Positions 54,050-63,541 are shown, counted from the first letter of the stretch. The stretch is 64,000 nt of DNA from Desulfobacteraceae bacterium (GCA_014237465.1 JABZFM010000005.1:203900-267899), one strand, 5' to 3'. Numbers and translations are program-made. Notes: generated by a model not told the origin, from the sequence alone.

Positions 54050-54192
54050 AAAACTTTATTCTTTATACGATTATTCTTTCACGGCCGAGCTGGTTATCGA
54101 TTTATGTCGGGATACTAATAACCCCGTTAATAATTTCCCCTGCAGTATCAGGTGTTGCGGAAGCTCACTGCCAAAGAATTTATTATGGCTAA
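54046..54192 (+). CDS. Possible small membrane protein (48 aa)
   Basis: ATG 54046 overlaps the methyltransferase stop (ATGA) and has AAAGG just upstream. The frame gives 48 residues with a hydrophobic segment (WLSIYVGILITPLIISPAV) and ends 8 bases inside the acyltransferase start at 54185. Coupling on both sides makes translation plausible; I know no family for it. It could equally be a leader with no protein role. Confidence 0.4.
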   Translation: MKNFILYTIILSRPSWLSIYVGILITPLIISPAVSGVAEAHCQRIYYG

Positions 54193-55246
54193 TACACTGC
54201 AATTGTCAACACATGATAAGGTGTTTTTAAAAAATTTACGAGCAATTGCTATCTTTCTAGTTGTTTTTGGTCATGTAGGAGGGTTCTGGTTTGCCCCACC
54301 ATATGGTAGCTTCCTTTTAACAATAGTTCCTGTATTTTTTTTCATTTCTGGTGCAGTTTCCTTTTTTAGTTACAATCGAAGTAGTACGATTTCTAAGTAT
54401 ATAGCAAAAAGATTAATCGGTTTGCTAATACCCTATTATTTCGCCTGCATATTAGTATTAATATTTTTCTATATTGAAAGGTTAGCGTTGCCAACAGATG
54501 CTTCCAGCATAATTAAGTGGGTTACAGTAACACCTACAGCCGAAAAAATGCCTTTTCTTTTCTCGCAAGTATGGTTTTTACGCGTGCTGATAATGGTAAC
54601 TATAATTTCCCCAATATTCTTTACGATTCATAAAGGTAATAATAAAAACATTCCCAAAGTTTTGTTAGTTATTTCGGCATTATCTGCCATTCAACATTTT
54701 ACTAATATCGGAAGAGCCTTGAATATTATAGATGGTCGGTTTTATTTGTTTATGGTCGACAGTGTATTCTTTGTTTTTGGATTTTATTACTACACTAATA
54801 AGAGCTTGATCACGAACAAATTATTGATTATTAATTTATCCATATTGATATTGAGTTGTATCGTTTTTGTTAAAGTATTTCGTGTTCAAGCATCTTTATC
54901 TTTTCATGAATATTATCCTGACCTCTATTATGTCCTTGGGGCATTTGCTTCAATATGCATATTCCTTTTAGGAAAAAATGTTATTTTGGCATGCCAGAAA
55001 CTGTCATTCTTGAGAAGAATTTTCGACTTTCTACATCTACATACTTTCTCTATTTTCTTATTGCATGGTTTAGGGATATATTTAGTTGATAAATTTTTTA
55101 GATGTATTTTACCAGCTCAACATAATATTTTATATGGTTTAATTATGTTATTTCTTACTATGTTGATCACATGCCTTATTTCAATACCGTTCACAAAATT
55201 GACATTAAAATGTCAAAGCTTCTTATTCCAATTAATTAAAATTTGA
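54185..55246 (+). CDS. Acyltransferase 3 family membrane protein
   Basis: A 353-residue protein (ATG 54185; a TTG at 54152 would add 11 residues) with about ten membrane helices. The acyltransferase-3 signature is present: FLKNLRAIAIFLVVFGHVGG (Arg then His) near the N-terminus, VPVFFFISGAVSFF in the second helix, and SQVWFLRVL near 130. The family O-acetylates exported or lipid-linked glycans using acetyl-CoA from the cytoplasm. It may have taken over the role of the dead hexapeptide acyltransferase at 41461. The next gene starts one base after its stop. Confidence 0.87.
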   Translation: MANTLQLSTHDKVFLKNLRAIAIFLVVFGHVGGFWFAPPYGSFLLTIVPVFFFISGAVSFFSYNRSSTISKYIAKRLIGLLIPYYFACILVLIFFYIERLALPTDASSIIKWVTVTPTAEKMPFLFSQVWFLRVLIMVTIISPIFFTIHKGNNKNIPKVLLVISALSAIQHFTNIGRALNIIDGRFYLFMVDSVFFVFGFYYYTNKSLITNKLLIINLSILILSCIVFVKVFRVQASLSFHEYYPDLYYVLGAFASICIFLLGKNVILACQKLSFLRRIFDFLHLHTFSIFLLHGLGIYLVDKFFRCILPAQHNILYGLIMLFLTMLITCLISIPFTKLTLKCQSFLFQLIKI

Positions 55247-55942
55247 ATGAAAGTAAGAAGCCGATATTTTTGTTTGGTAATCGTTAGTCTGATAATCATC
55301 TCTGCTTTCACAATCAAACCAGATCCAGTTGAACTTCTGGAGAACAGTCCTCTCGATAGTGTAATTCACCCATATTTAGAAGAAAAATTAAGACTCCCTC
55401 CTCCCCCCTCCCTCCAGAGCCAGTTCCCGAAAAAGCGACAAATAATTTACGTAATGGGCGGTGACGAAAAAAGCCTCCAGGCAAGGTTTAAGAAAGCCTC
55501 TCTGTTATTTCACGCGGGAATAGGGGAACAAATTTGGGTTTACATACAACCTGGCATAACCGCATTTAATCAAACCCTTGGTCGGAATTTTACGAATGAG
55601 GAATGGGCACGGAGACAACTTGCGCTGCTCAATATAGCAGAAAAAGATATCGATTTTATTGATTTTGAAGAAGGATTCTGGGGAACACTCAGTGAAAGTC
55701 GAAAAGTACTTGAACAAGCCGGACAACAGGGATACGCCCATATACATGTTGTTACCTCCACCTATCACACAAGACGCGTATGGCTCACCTTTTCCTGTTT
55801 TTCAGAAAAAAATAATATTTCCTTCACTGTTTATGCTGGTGATGATGTAACATACTTGCGGTATCTTCTTAAAGAATATAGTAAGCTATTGGTATACAAA
55901 TATATTCTTTTACCTTTAAATGGCTCCAGTGTCACCTATTGA
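55247..55942 (+). CDS. DUF218 (YdcF/ElyC-like) protein
   Basis: A 231-residue protein with one N-terminal membrane helix (residues ~7-23) and a DUF218-like domain: IIYVMGGDEKSLQARF near 66, an acidic central part, and the typical HVVTSTYHTRRVWLTF near 168. YdcF/SanA/ElyC relatives are envelope proteins that affect cell-wall or lipid-carrier metabolism; a precise reaction is not known. It is adjacent to acyltransferase 3 and overlaps the next gene's upstream region, so it is co-transcribed. Confidence 0.75.
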   Translation: MKVRSRYFCLVIVSLIIISAFTIKPDPVELLENSPLDSVIHPYLEEKLRLPPPPSLQSQFPKKRQIIYVMGGDEKSLQARFKKASLLFHAGIGEQIWVYIQPGITAFNQTLGRNFTNEEWARRQLALLNIAEKDIDFIDFEEGFWGTLSESRKVLEQAGQQGYAHIHVVTSTYHTRRVWLTFSCFSEKNNISFTVYAGDDVTYLRYLLKEYSKLLVYKYILLPLNGSSVTY

Positions 55943-55950
55943 GGTATTTA

Positions 55951-57339
55951 GTGAAAAAAAATATCGTTGTCATTGGAGCCGGATTAGCCGGCACCTTGAT
56001 CTGTAATGAACTTGTTAAAGAATGTCATGTTACATTGCTGGAAGTTGGTGGCAAAAACGTTATTGGTTATCCGAAAATTAATTTTATTCAGAAACGATTT
56101 GCAAATGTAAAAACATTTTGTGTGGGCGGTGGCGGGACAACGAATCTCTGGCATAATGGATTAATCCCCATTCTTCCACAGGATGTAATTTCTAATGATT
56201 TTAAAGAAGTTTTGGCAGAAGCGGAATCTTTTCATGATAAGGCTGCCGCGAATCTTTTTTGGTTAGACAATCCTTATTCAACCGAATACGAAAAGGTAAT
56301 TTCGGAAACGAATTTGCTGGCTGAAAAAATAGGTGTTTTTTCAGACGGTGTTGATTGTTTACTGTATCCGAAAAAATTCAGCAAACTGGATGTTGCGACT
56401 GCAGTTAACGCACATTACTCAGTGAGCGATATTGTATTTAGTTCTGTCGATAAGAAGATTACCTCTGTCAGTTATTATATTGGGAAGAAAAGGTATTCGG
56501 TTGATGCCGATGTTGTCATAATCTCTGCCGGCGCATTAGGGTCTCCTTTGCTTGTAAAAAAAGTAATGTCTGCTATTAATTGTTCTGCGGTAAATGTCGG
56601 CACTGGACTAGCTGATCATCCCCTGGGGTTTATCGGCAAGGTGAAGGTAAAGAAATCGTTTAACAGGGTTATGAAGCAGTTTTCGGCTCGTGATCAGGGG
56701 AACTATGAATGCCGGACCGCTATCAGGGTAAAAAGCCAATGTGGGAAATACACAGGCTGTGCTTTTTTACGACCTGCTTTGACCATGGAAAACAATCTCC
56801 CAATATATAAATTTAAGTCATTGCTTGGGGCCAGCAGCGGGGCGGATAGAATCAAGAATATGTTTTCCTGGAAGCTGTTTCATCCCGATATCCTGGCGGA
56901 AATATATTCTCATTTGTTTAGGATCAATATCCCCGGCCGTATATATAACATTCTTTTTCTTTTTGAGCAGAAACGTGGCAAGAGTTATGTAACGTATGAT
57001 GGTTCAGGTCTTAAAGTTGATTGGCGTATCACAGAAGATGAACTGAAAATTTATAAAAGGATGATACAAAAACTTAATAACATGTTGGCTGGTATCGCAG
57101 ATGAGGTAAATCCTAAAACTGATATCACCGAGGATTGGCTGTGGTCTGCAGCCCATCATTCCGGCACTATATCGCTTGGTAAGAAAGAGGATGACCTTGT
57201 CGATAAGGATCTCAAACTGAATGCGTGTGATAATGTGTTTGTCTGTGATGGTTCGGTCATCCAGGAGCATTCCTATGCAAATACAGGACTGACCATTGGT
57301 TCGCTGGCTATGCGGCTGGCAGAAAGAGTTTGTCGGTAA
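55951..57339 (+). CDS. GMC-type FAD-dependent oxidoreductase
   Basis: A 462-residue protein with an N-terminal FAD-binding GAGLAG motif at 9-14. The substrate region starts with VGGGGTTNLWHNGL near 63, ISAGALGSPLLV lies near 190, and the C-terminal GMC pair is HHSGTISLG near 398 and SVIQEHSYANTGLTI near 435. GTG 55951 with GAGG at 55941-55944 is preferred to the TTG at 55939. GMC enzymes oxidise alcohols or sugars; in this locus a sugar or polyprenyl-sugar hydroxyl is a reasonable target. It could cooperate with the epimerase that follows to invert a sugar centre, as DprE1/DprE2 do; that is a guess. Confidence 0.83.
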   Translation: MKKNIVVIGAGLAGTLICNELVKECHVTLLEVGGKNVIGYPKINFIQKRFANVKTFCVGGGGTTNLWHNGLIPILPQDVISNDFKEVLAEAESFHDKAAANLFWLDNPYSTEYEKVISETNLLAEKIGVFSDGVDCLLYPKKFSKLDVATAVNAHYSVSDIVFSSVDKKITSVSYYIGKKRYSVDADVVIISAGALGSPLLVKKVMSAINCSAVNVGTGLADHPLGFIGKVKVKKSFNRVMKQFSARDQGNYECRTAIRVKSQCGKYTGCAFLRPALTMENNLPIYKFKSLLGASSGADRIKNMFSWKLFHPDILAEIYSHLFRINIPGRIYNILFLFEQKRGKSYVTYDGSGLKVDWRITEDELKIYKRMIQKLNNMLAGIADEVNPKTDITEDWLWSAAHHSGTISLGKKEDDLVDKDLKLNACDNVFVCDGSVIQEHSYANTGLTIGSLAMRLAERVCR

Positions 57340-57411
57340 TTGATCACAGGGCACTGCATCTGCTTTGTCATAGGCCTGTTCTCGCGCATCTGCAGCACCC
57401 TGTAATCAATT
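57338..57411. other. 21-bp imperfect inverted repeat
   Basis: AATTGATCACAGGGCACTGCA (57338-57358) pairs with 57391-57411 at 18 of 21 positions around a 32-base loop. It begins at the oxidoreductase stop codon. No T-run follows, so it may be an mRNA-processing or attenuation structure instead of a terminator. Confidence 0.5.
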
Positions 57412-57469
57412 ACAGCATGGGAGGAAGCGACACATTACTCATTTTACCCCTTGATTGGTTGCGTTTATC

Positions 57470-58486
57470 GTGAATGAAAAAAAAATAAGCAAATCTTCTG
57501 TGCTGGTGACCGGAAGTACCGGATTTCTTGGATCCAGAATTGTCGAAACGCTAATGGTTAACGGTTTTAAGGTGCGGGCTTTTGTTCGAAAAACGTCTAA
57601 ACTTGATAAACTTAAAAACCTGGGGGTGGAGATATGTGTTGGGGATATTGCCGATTTTGCCTCCCTGAGACTTGCTTTTAAGGGCATTGATTATGTTGTC
57701 CATGCCGCTGCTGATACTGTCGGCAGTGTTGAAGGTGGTAGGGTTAGTACTATCCAGGGCACAGAGAATGTATTGGCATTGCGTAAAGAGTACAGGATAA
57801 AAAAACTTGTTTATATCAGTTCCTGTAGCGTTTATGGGGTGGCAGATTATCAGAAGGGGGATGTGGTTACCGAGGAATCAGCCCTTGAACGTGTGCCTGA
57901 AGCCCGTGGGGCATATTCCAATGCAAAGTTCCAAGCTGAAAAAGTTGTTTTACAGGCAATGGCAGAGAATGCTTACCCGATAGCATGTTTGCGGCCCGGG
58001 ACAATTTACGGGCCTGGTGGTGAGATATATACGCCTATGATGGGTTTTTCCTTTGGCGGGAAAATATTTTTAACAATTGGTGACGGCCGATTTGTCTTGC
58101 CACTTGTTTATATTGATAACGTTGCAGATGCTGTCAGGGTAGCGCTCGAGAAAGGGGAAAGCAATGGCAAGGTCTATAATTTAATTGATCCATATCAATT
58201 GACCAAGAAACAATACATTGAACAATTGATGAAGAAAGTTTTCCCCCGGGCCAAGTTCTTTAATTTCCCCTACTCTCTGTTATACGTGATAGTCTATCTT
58301 CAGGAAATATTGATCAAGATCATCGGCAGGGTGCCGTTTTTGACCAGGTATCGCCTGGAATCTTCCCAGAAACAGGTTGTTTATGACGGGAAAAAAATCT
58401 GCAGGGAATTAAATTGGACACCTCCTGTATCTTTGGAAGATGCTTTGAGCAATATAATTGAATATGAAATGCAGAGACAAAATTGA
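57470..58486 (+). CDS. NAD-dependent epimerase/dehydratase (extended SDR)
   Basis: The 338-residue product starts at GTG 57470 (a TTG at 57455 would add five residues; neither has a clear ribosome binding site). The NAD site is VLVTGSTGFLGSRIV near residue 12, and the catalytic pair is YSNAK with SSCSVYG upstream. IYGPGGEIYTPM near 180 and VYIDNVADAVRVAL near 215 are typical of nucleotide-sugar or hydroxysteroid-like extended SDRs. The C-terminal third has a hydrophobic stretch (FFNFPYSLLYVIVYLQEIL). A ketoreductase acting on the product of the neighbouring GMC oxidoreductase is one possibility; a nucleotide-sugar epimerase is another. Confidence 0.85.
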   Translation: MNEKKISKSSVLVTGSTGFLGSRIVETLMVNGFKVRAFVRKTSKLDKLKNLGVEICVGDIADFASLRLAFKGIDYVVHAAADTVGSVEGGRVSTIQGTENVLALRKEYRIKKLVYISSCSVYGVADYQKGDVVTEESALERVPEARGAYSNAKFQAEKVVLQAMAENAYPIACLRPGTIYGPGGEIYTPMMGFSFGGKIFLTIGDGRFVLPLVYIDNVADAVRVALEKGESNGKVYNLIDPYQLTKKQYIEQLMKKVFPRAKFFNFPYSLLYVIVYLQEILIKIIGRVPFLTRYRLESSQKQVVYDGKKICRELNWTPPVSLEDALSNIIEYEMQRQN

Positions 58487-58518
58487 TTCTGACAAAACCA
58501 CATTACGGGTGATGAAGA

Positions 58519-60414
58519 ATGTGCGGTATCTTTGGTGTTGTTTCCTCAAAATCATTACAGCTTGATATTGAGACCTATACCCATAAGTTGTCTCATCGTG
58601 GTCCTGATGATTATGGGTTTCACCGGGATGAATGTGCTGGTTTGGGGCACCGGCGTCTTAGTATTATTGATCTGGCCGGCAGCAAACAGCCGATCTACAA
58701 TGAGGATCAGTCAAAATGTATCATCTTCAACGGGGAAATCTATAATTTTCAGGAGTTGCGGAAAACATTGCTCTCCAGTGGGCATCGTTTTTCCACCAAT
58801 GGCGATACTGAAACGATTTTGCATGCCTACGAGGAGTGGGACAGCAAATGTGTTGATCACCTGAGGGGTATGTTCGCCTTTGCCATCTGGGATTTAAATA
58901 AAAAAACTCTTTTCATTGCCCGTGACCGATTGGGGATCAAACCTCTTTTTTACGCCCAGTACCAGGGTCGATTCTATTTTGCCTCTGAGATGAAGGCTAT
59001 CTTAGCGGACCCGTCTTTTCCGAGAAAAATTGATGAACTGGCCCTTACCTCATTTTTTTCCTATTCGTATATCCCTGCCCCGTTAACCATATATGCCGAT
59101 ATCCGTAAATTGGAACCTGGCCATACGATCACCTGGCAGAATGGTAATTTTCGCAAAGATAAATTTTGGGATCTGCAATTTTACCCGGAGCGGAGAAAAA
59201 GTGAGAGCTATTATACGGATACCTTCATGGGTTTGCTTCAGGAGGCTGTTAATCTGCGGATGATAAGTGACGTGCCTTTGGGTGCTTTCTTGAGTGGCGG
59301 CATTGATTCAAGCGCTATTGTTGCTTTGATGAGTAAGGCAAGTACGAGTCCTGTTAACACTTTTTGTATCGGTTTTGGGGGTAATACCGGAGGATATCTG
59401 GATGAACGGGGTTATGCCAGGCAGGTGGCAGAGAGATATCACACCGCCCATAAAGACTATGAAGTCGCCATGAATCCGGATGGTTTGATGGAGAAAATAG
59501 TCAGAGCCTTTGATGAGCCCTTTGCTGATGACTCCACGATTCCATCCTATTTTGTTTGCAAGATTGCCAGAGAAAATGTCACGGTTGCCCTCTCCGGGCT
59601 CGGAGGAGATGAAGTTTTTGCTGGTTATGAGAGGTATTTGGGGTTTAAGCTTCGTGGCGTGTATAACAAGGTGCCTGCGCTTATAAGAAGGAAAATTATT
59701 GCTCAAATTGTTGCAAGGCTCCCTGAAAGGGCTGATGGTCACTATACCATAAATCACATGAAGCGGTTTGTCAGATCCAGTGAGCTGAGTGCCGACCGTT
59801 GTTACCTGGGCTATCTGTCGATTCTGAAAGATGATTTGCGCCGGGATTTGTTTGCTGACCGCAGGCGATTCAGCGGTTATCACAATTCATGTGATGATAT
59901 CTTTTTGAAATATTTTAATAGCGATAACGTTGAAGGTGATAGTAATTCTCTGGATCGTGCGCTTTACTGTGATTTAAAAACGTATCTACCTGAGGATATT
60001 TTAGCTGTTACTGATCGGATGAGTATGCACCACAGTCTGGAAGTGCGGGTGCCGTTTATAGATCATAAATTCCTGGAATTTTGTGCCACTATTCCAGTTG
60101 ATGTCAGGATGAAGGGGTTTCAGAAAAAATACCTGTTAAAAAAAGCAACCCGCCCTCTTTTGCCAAAAGAGGTGATTGACCATCGAAAACAGGGTTTTAT
60201 CGGTCCAATGACCCAGTGGTTAAAGCATGACCTGAAGCCTTATGTTTTAGATACATTGACAGAGAAAAACCTTGGGAAACATGGCCTGCTCGATTTTGGT
60301 ACAGTGAACAAGATTCTTGATGAACATTTTTCCGGCAAGGAAATTCATGATACGCTGATCTGGTCTTTGCTAATTTTTCAAAAATGGTTTGATATGTACA
60401 TTGAGAACCAATAA
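58519..60414 (+). CDS. Asparagine synthase-type amidotransferase, copy 2
   Basis: A 631-residue two-domain protein with the nucleophile Cys2 (MCGIFG), RGPDDYGFH, GHRRLSIIDL, FNGEIYNF and the PP-loop FLSGGIDSSAI near residue 258. ALSGLGGDEVFAGY near 358 and HHSLEVRVPFIDH near 505 follow. It should amidate a carboxylate with glutamine-derived ammonia. It is closer to the typical AsnB of exosortase or capsular loci than 1965-3740. It directly follows the epimerase with a ~30-base gap and precedes an AsnB-like protein that lacks the nucleophile. Confidence 0.92.
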   Translation: MCGIFGVVSSKSLQLDIETYTHKLSHRGPDDYGFHRDECAGLGHRRLSIIDLAGSKQPIYNEDQSKCIIFNGEIYNFQELRKTLLSSGHRFSTNGDTETILHAYEEWDSKCVDHLRGMFAFAIWDLNKKTLFIARDRLGIKPLFYAQYQGRFYFASEMKAILADPSFPRKIDELALTSFFSYSYIPAPLTIYADIRKLEPGHTITWQNGNFRKDKFWDLQFYPERRKSESYYTDTFMGLLQEAVNLRMISDVPLGAFLSGGIDSSAIVALMSKASTSPVNTFCIGFGGNTGGYLDERGYARQVAERYHTAHKDYEVAMNPDGLMEKIVRAFDEPFADDSTIPSYFVCKIARENVTVALSGLGGDEVFAGYERYLGFKLRGVYNKVPALIRRKIIAQIVARLPERADGHYTINHMKRFVRSSELSADRCYLGYLSILKDDLRRDLFADRRRFSGYHNSCDDIFLKYFNSDNVEGDSNSLDRALYCDLKTYLPEDILAVTDRMSMHHSLEVRVPFIDHKFLEFCATIPVDVRMKGFQKKYLLKKATRPLLPKEVIDHRKQGFIGPMTQWLKHDLKPYVLDTLTEKNLGKHGLLDFGTVNKILDEHFSGKEIHDTLIWSLLIFQKWFDMYIENQ

Positions 60415-60517
60415 TTTCAATCGTATATGAAATCATAAAGACCAAAATAATCTTATTTTTATTGAAAAAGCCGTGCTGCGCGTATTGCATTTAGGGTATG
60501 CGATAAGGAGGGTGGTT

Positions 60518-62299
60518 ATGCAGGGAATGGTTGGGTGCTATGAGAAAAGGAGGGATCAAAATGGGACATCCTCATCTAAGGAAGTCTTGGGTGAGATGTT
60601 GTCCGTTTTTGCTGAGGACAAGGTATCAAATGTTGAAACGCATAGTTTTGGCAGATTTTCATTAGCAATTTTCTCAAACAGCCGAACTCCGTTTTCTTTT
60701 AGACCTGAATATATAAAAATCCAGAATAAGCATATATTTTTTGACGGCTTTTTAAGAGATAAGCAAGAATTTCTATCAATTCTGAATGGCCCAACAAAAT
60801 TATCTATTCCAGAATCAATAATTAATTTGTCCGGGCAATATAACATTGTAATTTTTGACGAATCAACTGATGAATTGGTATTAGTGAATGACCGCCATGG
60901 GTCAAGATATCTGTATTATTATAATGACCAGGGTAGCTTTGTTTTTGCTCCGAATCCAAAAGTTATTTTATCCACCCGATTAATCAAAGATAAGGAATTG
61001 GATTACCAGGCGATAATAAGTCTTCTCTCCCATGAATATATAATAGGAGACCGCTCCTTAGTCAAAGGTGTTAAACTGTTGCCTCATGCTTCATACGTTA
61101 AACTAACTGCTCATGACCAAAAAATAACAAGGTACTGGAATTTTAATTCACTATCATCTGAAAAACATTCTGGCAACTACGACAAACTAATTGAAACCGG
61201 TATATCTTTGACTAAAAAAGCTATCGAATCTTTTGCTCTGGATGATGCAGAAATCATTATCCCTTTGAGTGGAGGCATGGATTCCAGGACCATATCATGT
61301 TTCTTGTCTAATAAAGCAAACATAAAGGCAATTCACATGGATTATAGCTTTGAGAAAAAACTCGCTGCTAAAATAGCCGGCAGATTAGAAATCGACCTTG
61401 AAATACGGCCTCTTGAATCCACTCTGGCATGGGAAAAAATAGATCCATTTATTGCATGTGCCAGCAATTCTCTTCATCAATTTTGGCTCTATCCCCATTT
61501 GAAGAACAAAATTGATCAAGGTTTTGGCACACTGATTGTTGACGGCTATCTTATGAATGAGGTTATCGGAGGGTTGTCGACTCTAAAAATGGGCGATTAT
61601 TCCCAAATAAATCAAATGTTCCCCCCTTTAAACCCTGCATTTGATTTCATACTGGGCCCAAAGATACGAGATTTCTATCATGAAAATCATGATTTTCAGG
61701 TTGCAAAAATTGTCTCTAATTGCCCTATTAATGAGGCTTATGAAAAATATTTATATTTTACTATATTAAACTATGGCCGTAGATTTACTTTGCTAATGAG
61801 CACTATACATCAATATCTTTCTGCTGTTGGATTACCCGTATTGGATTATGATCTGATGGATTTTTGTTTGCGCCTTCCTATGAATTTTAAGAAAAACTCG
61901 CGCTTTTATCGTGATATCGTTTGCTCAGCATTCCCTGAGGTCGTCGATATTCCATGGTCCAGAAATAGGTTGCCCCTAAACTCAGATAAAAATCGACATC
62001 TTATGTATTCATATATAGATAAGATTAAAAAAGCAAAGTATTATCTGAGTAGAATTACTCATGCCCGTATTGAATATCCGGCCAGGCATGATAAAAACAG
62101 GTGGTTCCGAAAAGACAAGGATTATCGTGATTATTTCATGAATTTAATCTTTGACGATCGCACTTTTGATAAAGGATATGTTTCAAAAGCCGGCCTTGAA
62201 AAAATTGTCTGCTTAATAGACACAGGTAGAAATTATTTTGATATACTTGAAAAAGTTGCTTTGATAGAAATAGTGAGTAGAGAGCTGGGAGTCGGATAA
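60518..62299 (+). CDS. AsnB-like protein lacking the glutaminase Cys
   Basis: The 593-residue product starts at ATG 60518 with AAGGAGG at 60505-60511; a GTG at 60473 has no such site. The N-terminus reads MQGMVGCYEKRR, so there is no Met-Cys2, and RGPDD and GHRRLSIID are absent. The glutaminase-like fold is still recognisable (LVLVNDRHGSRYLYYY near 125). The synthetase domain is kept, with IPLSGGMDSRTI near 247. Without the Cys it cannot use glutamine in the usual way. It may take ammonia or another amine, or close a ring as do beta-lactam synthetase and lasso-peptide cyclases of this superfamily. The real acceptor is unknown. Confidence 0.82.
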   Translation: MQGMVGCYEKRRDQNGTSSSKEVLGEMLSVFAEDKVSNVETHSFGRFSLAIFSNSRTPFSFRPEYIKIQNKHIFFDGFLRDKQEFLSILNGPTKLSIPESIINLSGQYNIVIFDESTDELVLVNDRHGSRYLYYYNDQGSFVFAPNPKVILSTRLIKDKELDYQAIISLLSHEYIIGDRSLVKGVKLLPHASYVKLTAHDQKITRYWNFNSLSSEKHSGNYDKLIETGISLTKKAIESFALDDAEIIIPLSGGMDSRTISCFLSNKANIKAIHMDYSFEKKLAAKIAGRLEIDLEIRPLESTLAWEKIDPFIACASNSLHQFWLYPHLKNKIDQGFGTLIVDGYLMNEVIGGLSTLKMGDYSQINQMFPPLNPAFDFILGPKIRDFYHENHDFQVAKIVSNCPINEAYEKYLYFTILNYGRRFTLLMSTIHQYLSAVGLPVLDYDLMDFCLRLPMNFKKNSRFYRDIVCSAFPEVVDIPWSRNRLPLNSDKNRHLMYSYIDKIKKAKYYLSRITHARIEYPARHDKNRWFRKDKDYRDYFMNLIFDDRTFDKGYVSKAGLEKIVCLIDTGRNYFDILEKVALIEIVSRELGVG

Positions 62300-62419
62300 A
62301 AGTCTGAGCATGTATCATTCACTCAAATCCCCTGCAATCAATAAAATCCTTTCTATTCAATATTCCCTAACCAATCAACCAACAATGATTATTTATTTTA
62401 ACAGGAGAGATCCTGAAAT

Positions 62420-63541
62420 ATGGAACATATTTTTGTAATACTACTTTTTCTAACTATCTATTCATATATTATTTACCCCATTGTCCTTTTCGTTCTTGTT
62501 AAAGTAATTCAAAACCAATGGTCTAAAGAAGATATCAGGCCAATGGTATCAATAATCATTTCTGCCTATAATGAAGAAAAGGATATTGAGGAAAAGGTCA
62601 GGAACACCCTCCTGCTTGATTATCCGGAAGATAAATTAGAGATTATTGTCAGCTCGGATGGATCGGCTGACCGGACAAATGAGATAGTTGCCGGGATTAA
62701 AGATAAACGCTTAATTCTCAGGGCATTTACCGCCAGGCTTGGCAAGACAGCATGTTTAAACAAGGTGATCCCAGATATTAAAGGCGAAATAGTTGTTTTT
62801 ACAGATGCGAATTCCATGCTTGCATCTGATATGCTCAAGCATTTGGTGAAAAATTTTTACGATCCAACCATAGGGGCTGTCAGTGGCTGGACTAAATATT
62901 GTAATCCCGATTCTGGTGAAGAAACCACTGGCCTCTACGCGAAACTCGAGAAGAAAACAAAACTGGATGAGAGTATGGTCTCGTCTTGTGTGGGAGCAGA
63001 TGGCGCAATTTTTGCCATTCGTAAAGAACTATATGTTCCTTTGGGGGCGAATGATATTAATGACTTTATCATTCCGTTGAATGTCATCAAACAAGGGAAA
63101 CGAGTGATTCTTGATGAAAATATTTTCTGTGTTGAGGAGACCACCAAGGGAATAAAAAATATTTATAGCAGACAAGTTCGGATTACAACACGAACCGCCT
63201 GGGCCATTCGCCGTAATATTGGCCTGTTAAATATTTTTAAATATGGGAGTTTTTCGTTTTTTTTGCTTTCTCATAAAGTTCTTCGGCTTTTAACCCCGTT
63301 TTTTTTGCTGAGTGCGTTTATCCTGAATATCTTTATCCTGCAAAGGTCGTCTTTTTATATTGTCACCCTGACAGGACAGTTGCTTTTTTGGCTCACAGGC
63401 CTGGTGGTTCTTGCCGGCATTGGAAAAGGCAGTTTAGTTTCAATCTGTAAATATTTCTTAATTACTTTTGCTGCTCAATTTGTGGGTTGCATCCGAATGG
63501 CTGTTGGCATCGAAGATATCATGTGGACACCAAAAAGGTGA
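62420..63541 (+). CDS. Glycosyltransferase family 2, membrane-bound
   Basis: A 373-residue GT2 with an N-terminal helix (residues ~4-30). The core has VSIIISAYNEEKDIEEKV near 43, IVSSDGSADRT near 76, VFTDANSMLAS near 128 and a VRITTRTAWAIRR segment in place of the QxxRW motif near 255. Three C-terminal membrane helices follow. AGGAGAG precedes the ATG. It is the last intact gene of the locus before an insertion-sequence end, and should add a sugar to the lipid-linked chain. Confidence 0.88.
   Translation: MEHIFVILLFLTIYSYIIYPIVLFVLVKVIQNQWSKEDIRPMVSIIISAYNEEKDIEEKVRNTLLLDYPEDKLEIIVSSDGSADRTNEIVAGIKDKRLILRAFTARLGKTACLNKVIPDIKGEIVVFTDANSMLASDMLKHLVKNFYDPTIGAVSGWTKYCNPDSGEETTGLYAKLEKKTKLDESMVSSCVGADGAIFAIRKELYVPLGANDINDFIIPLNVIKQGKRVILDENIFCVEETTKGIKNIYSRQVRITTRTAWAIRRNIGLLNIFKYGSFSFFLLSHKVLRLLTPFFLLSAFILNIFILQRSSFYIVTLTGQLLFWLTGLVVLAGIGKGSLVSICKYFLITFAAQFVGCIRMAVGIEDIMWTPKR

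Noticed and set aside
60474..60490. Sigma-54 promoter before the altered AsnB-like gene
   Set aside because: TTGCA is well placed, but the -24 element reads TGCTGC, lacking the essential GG.
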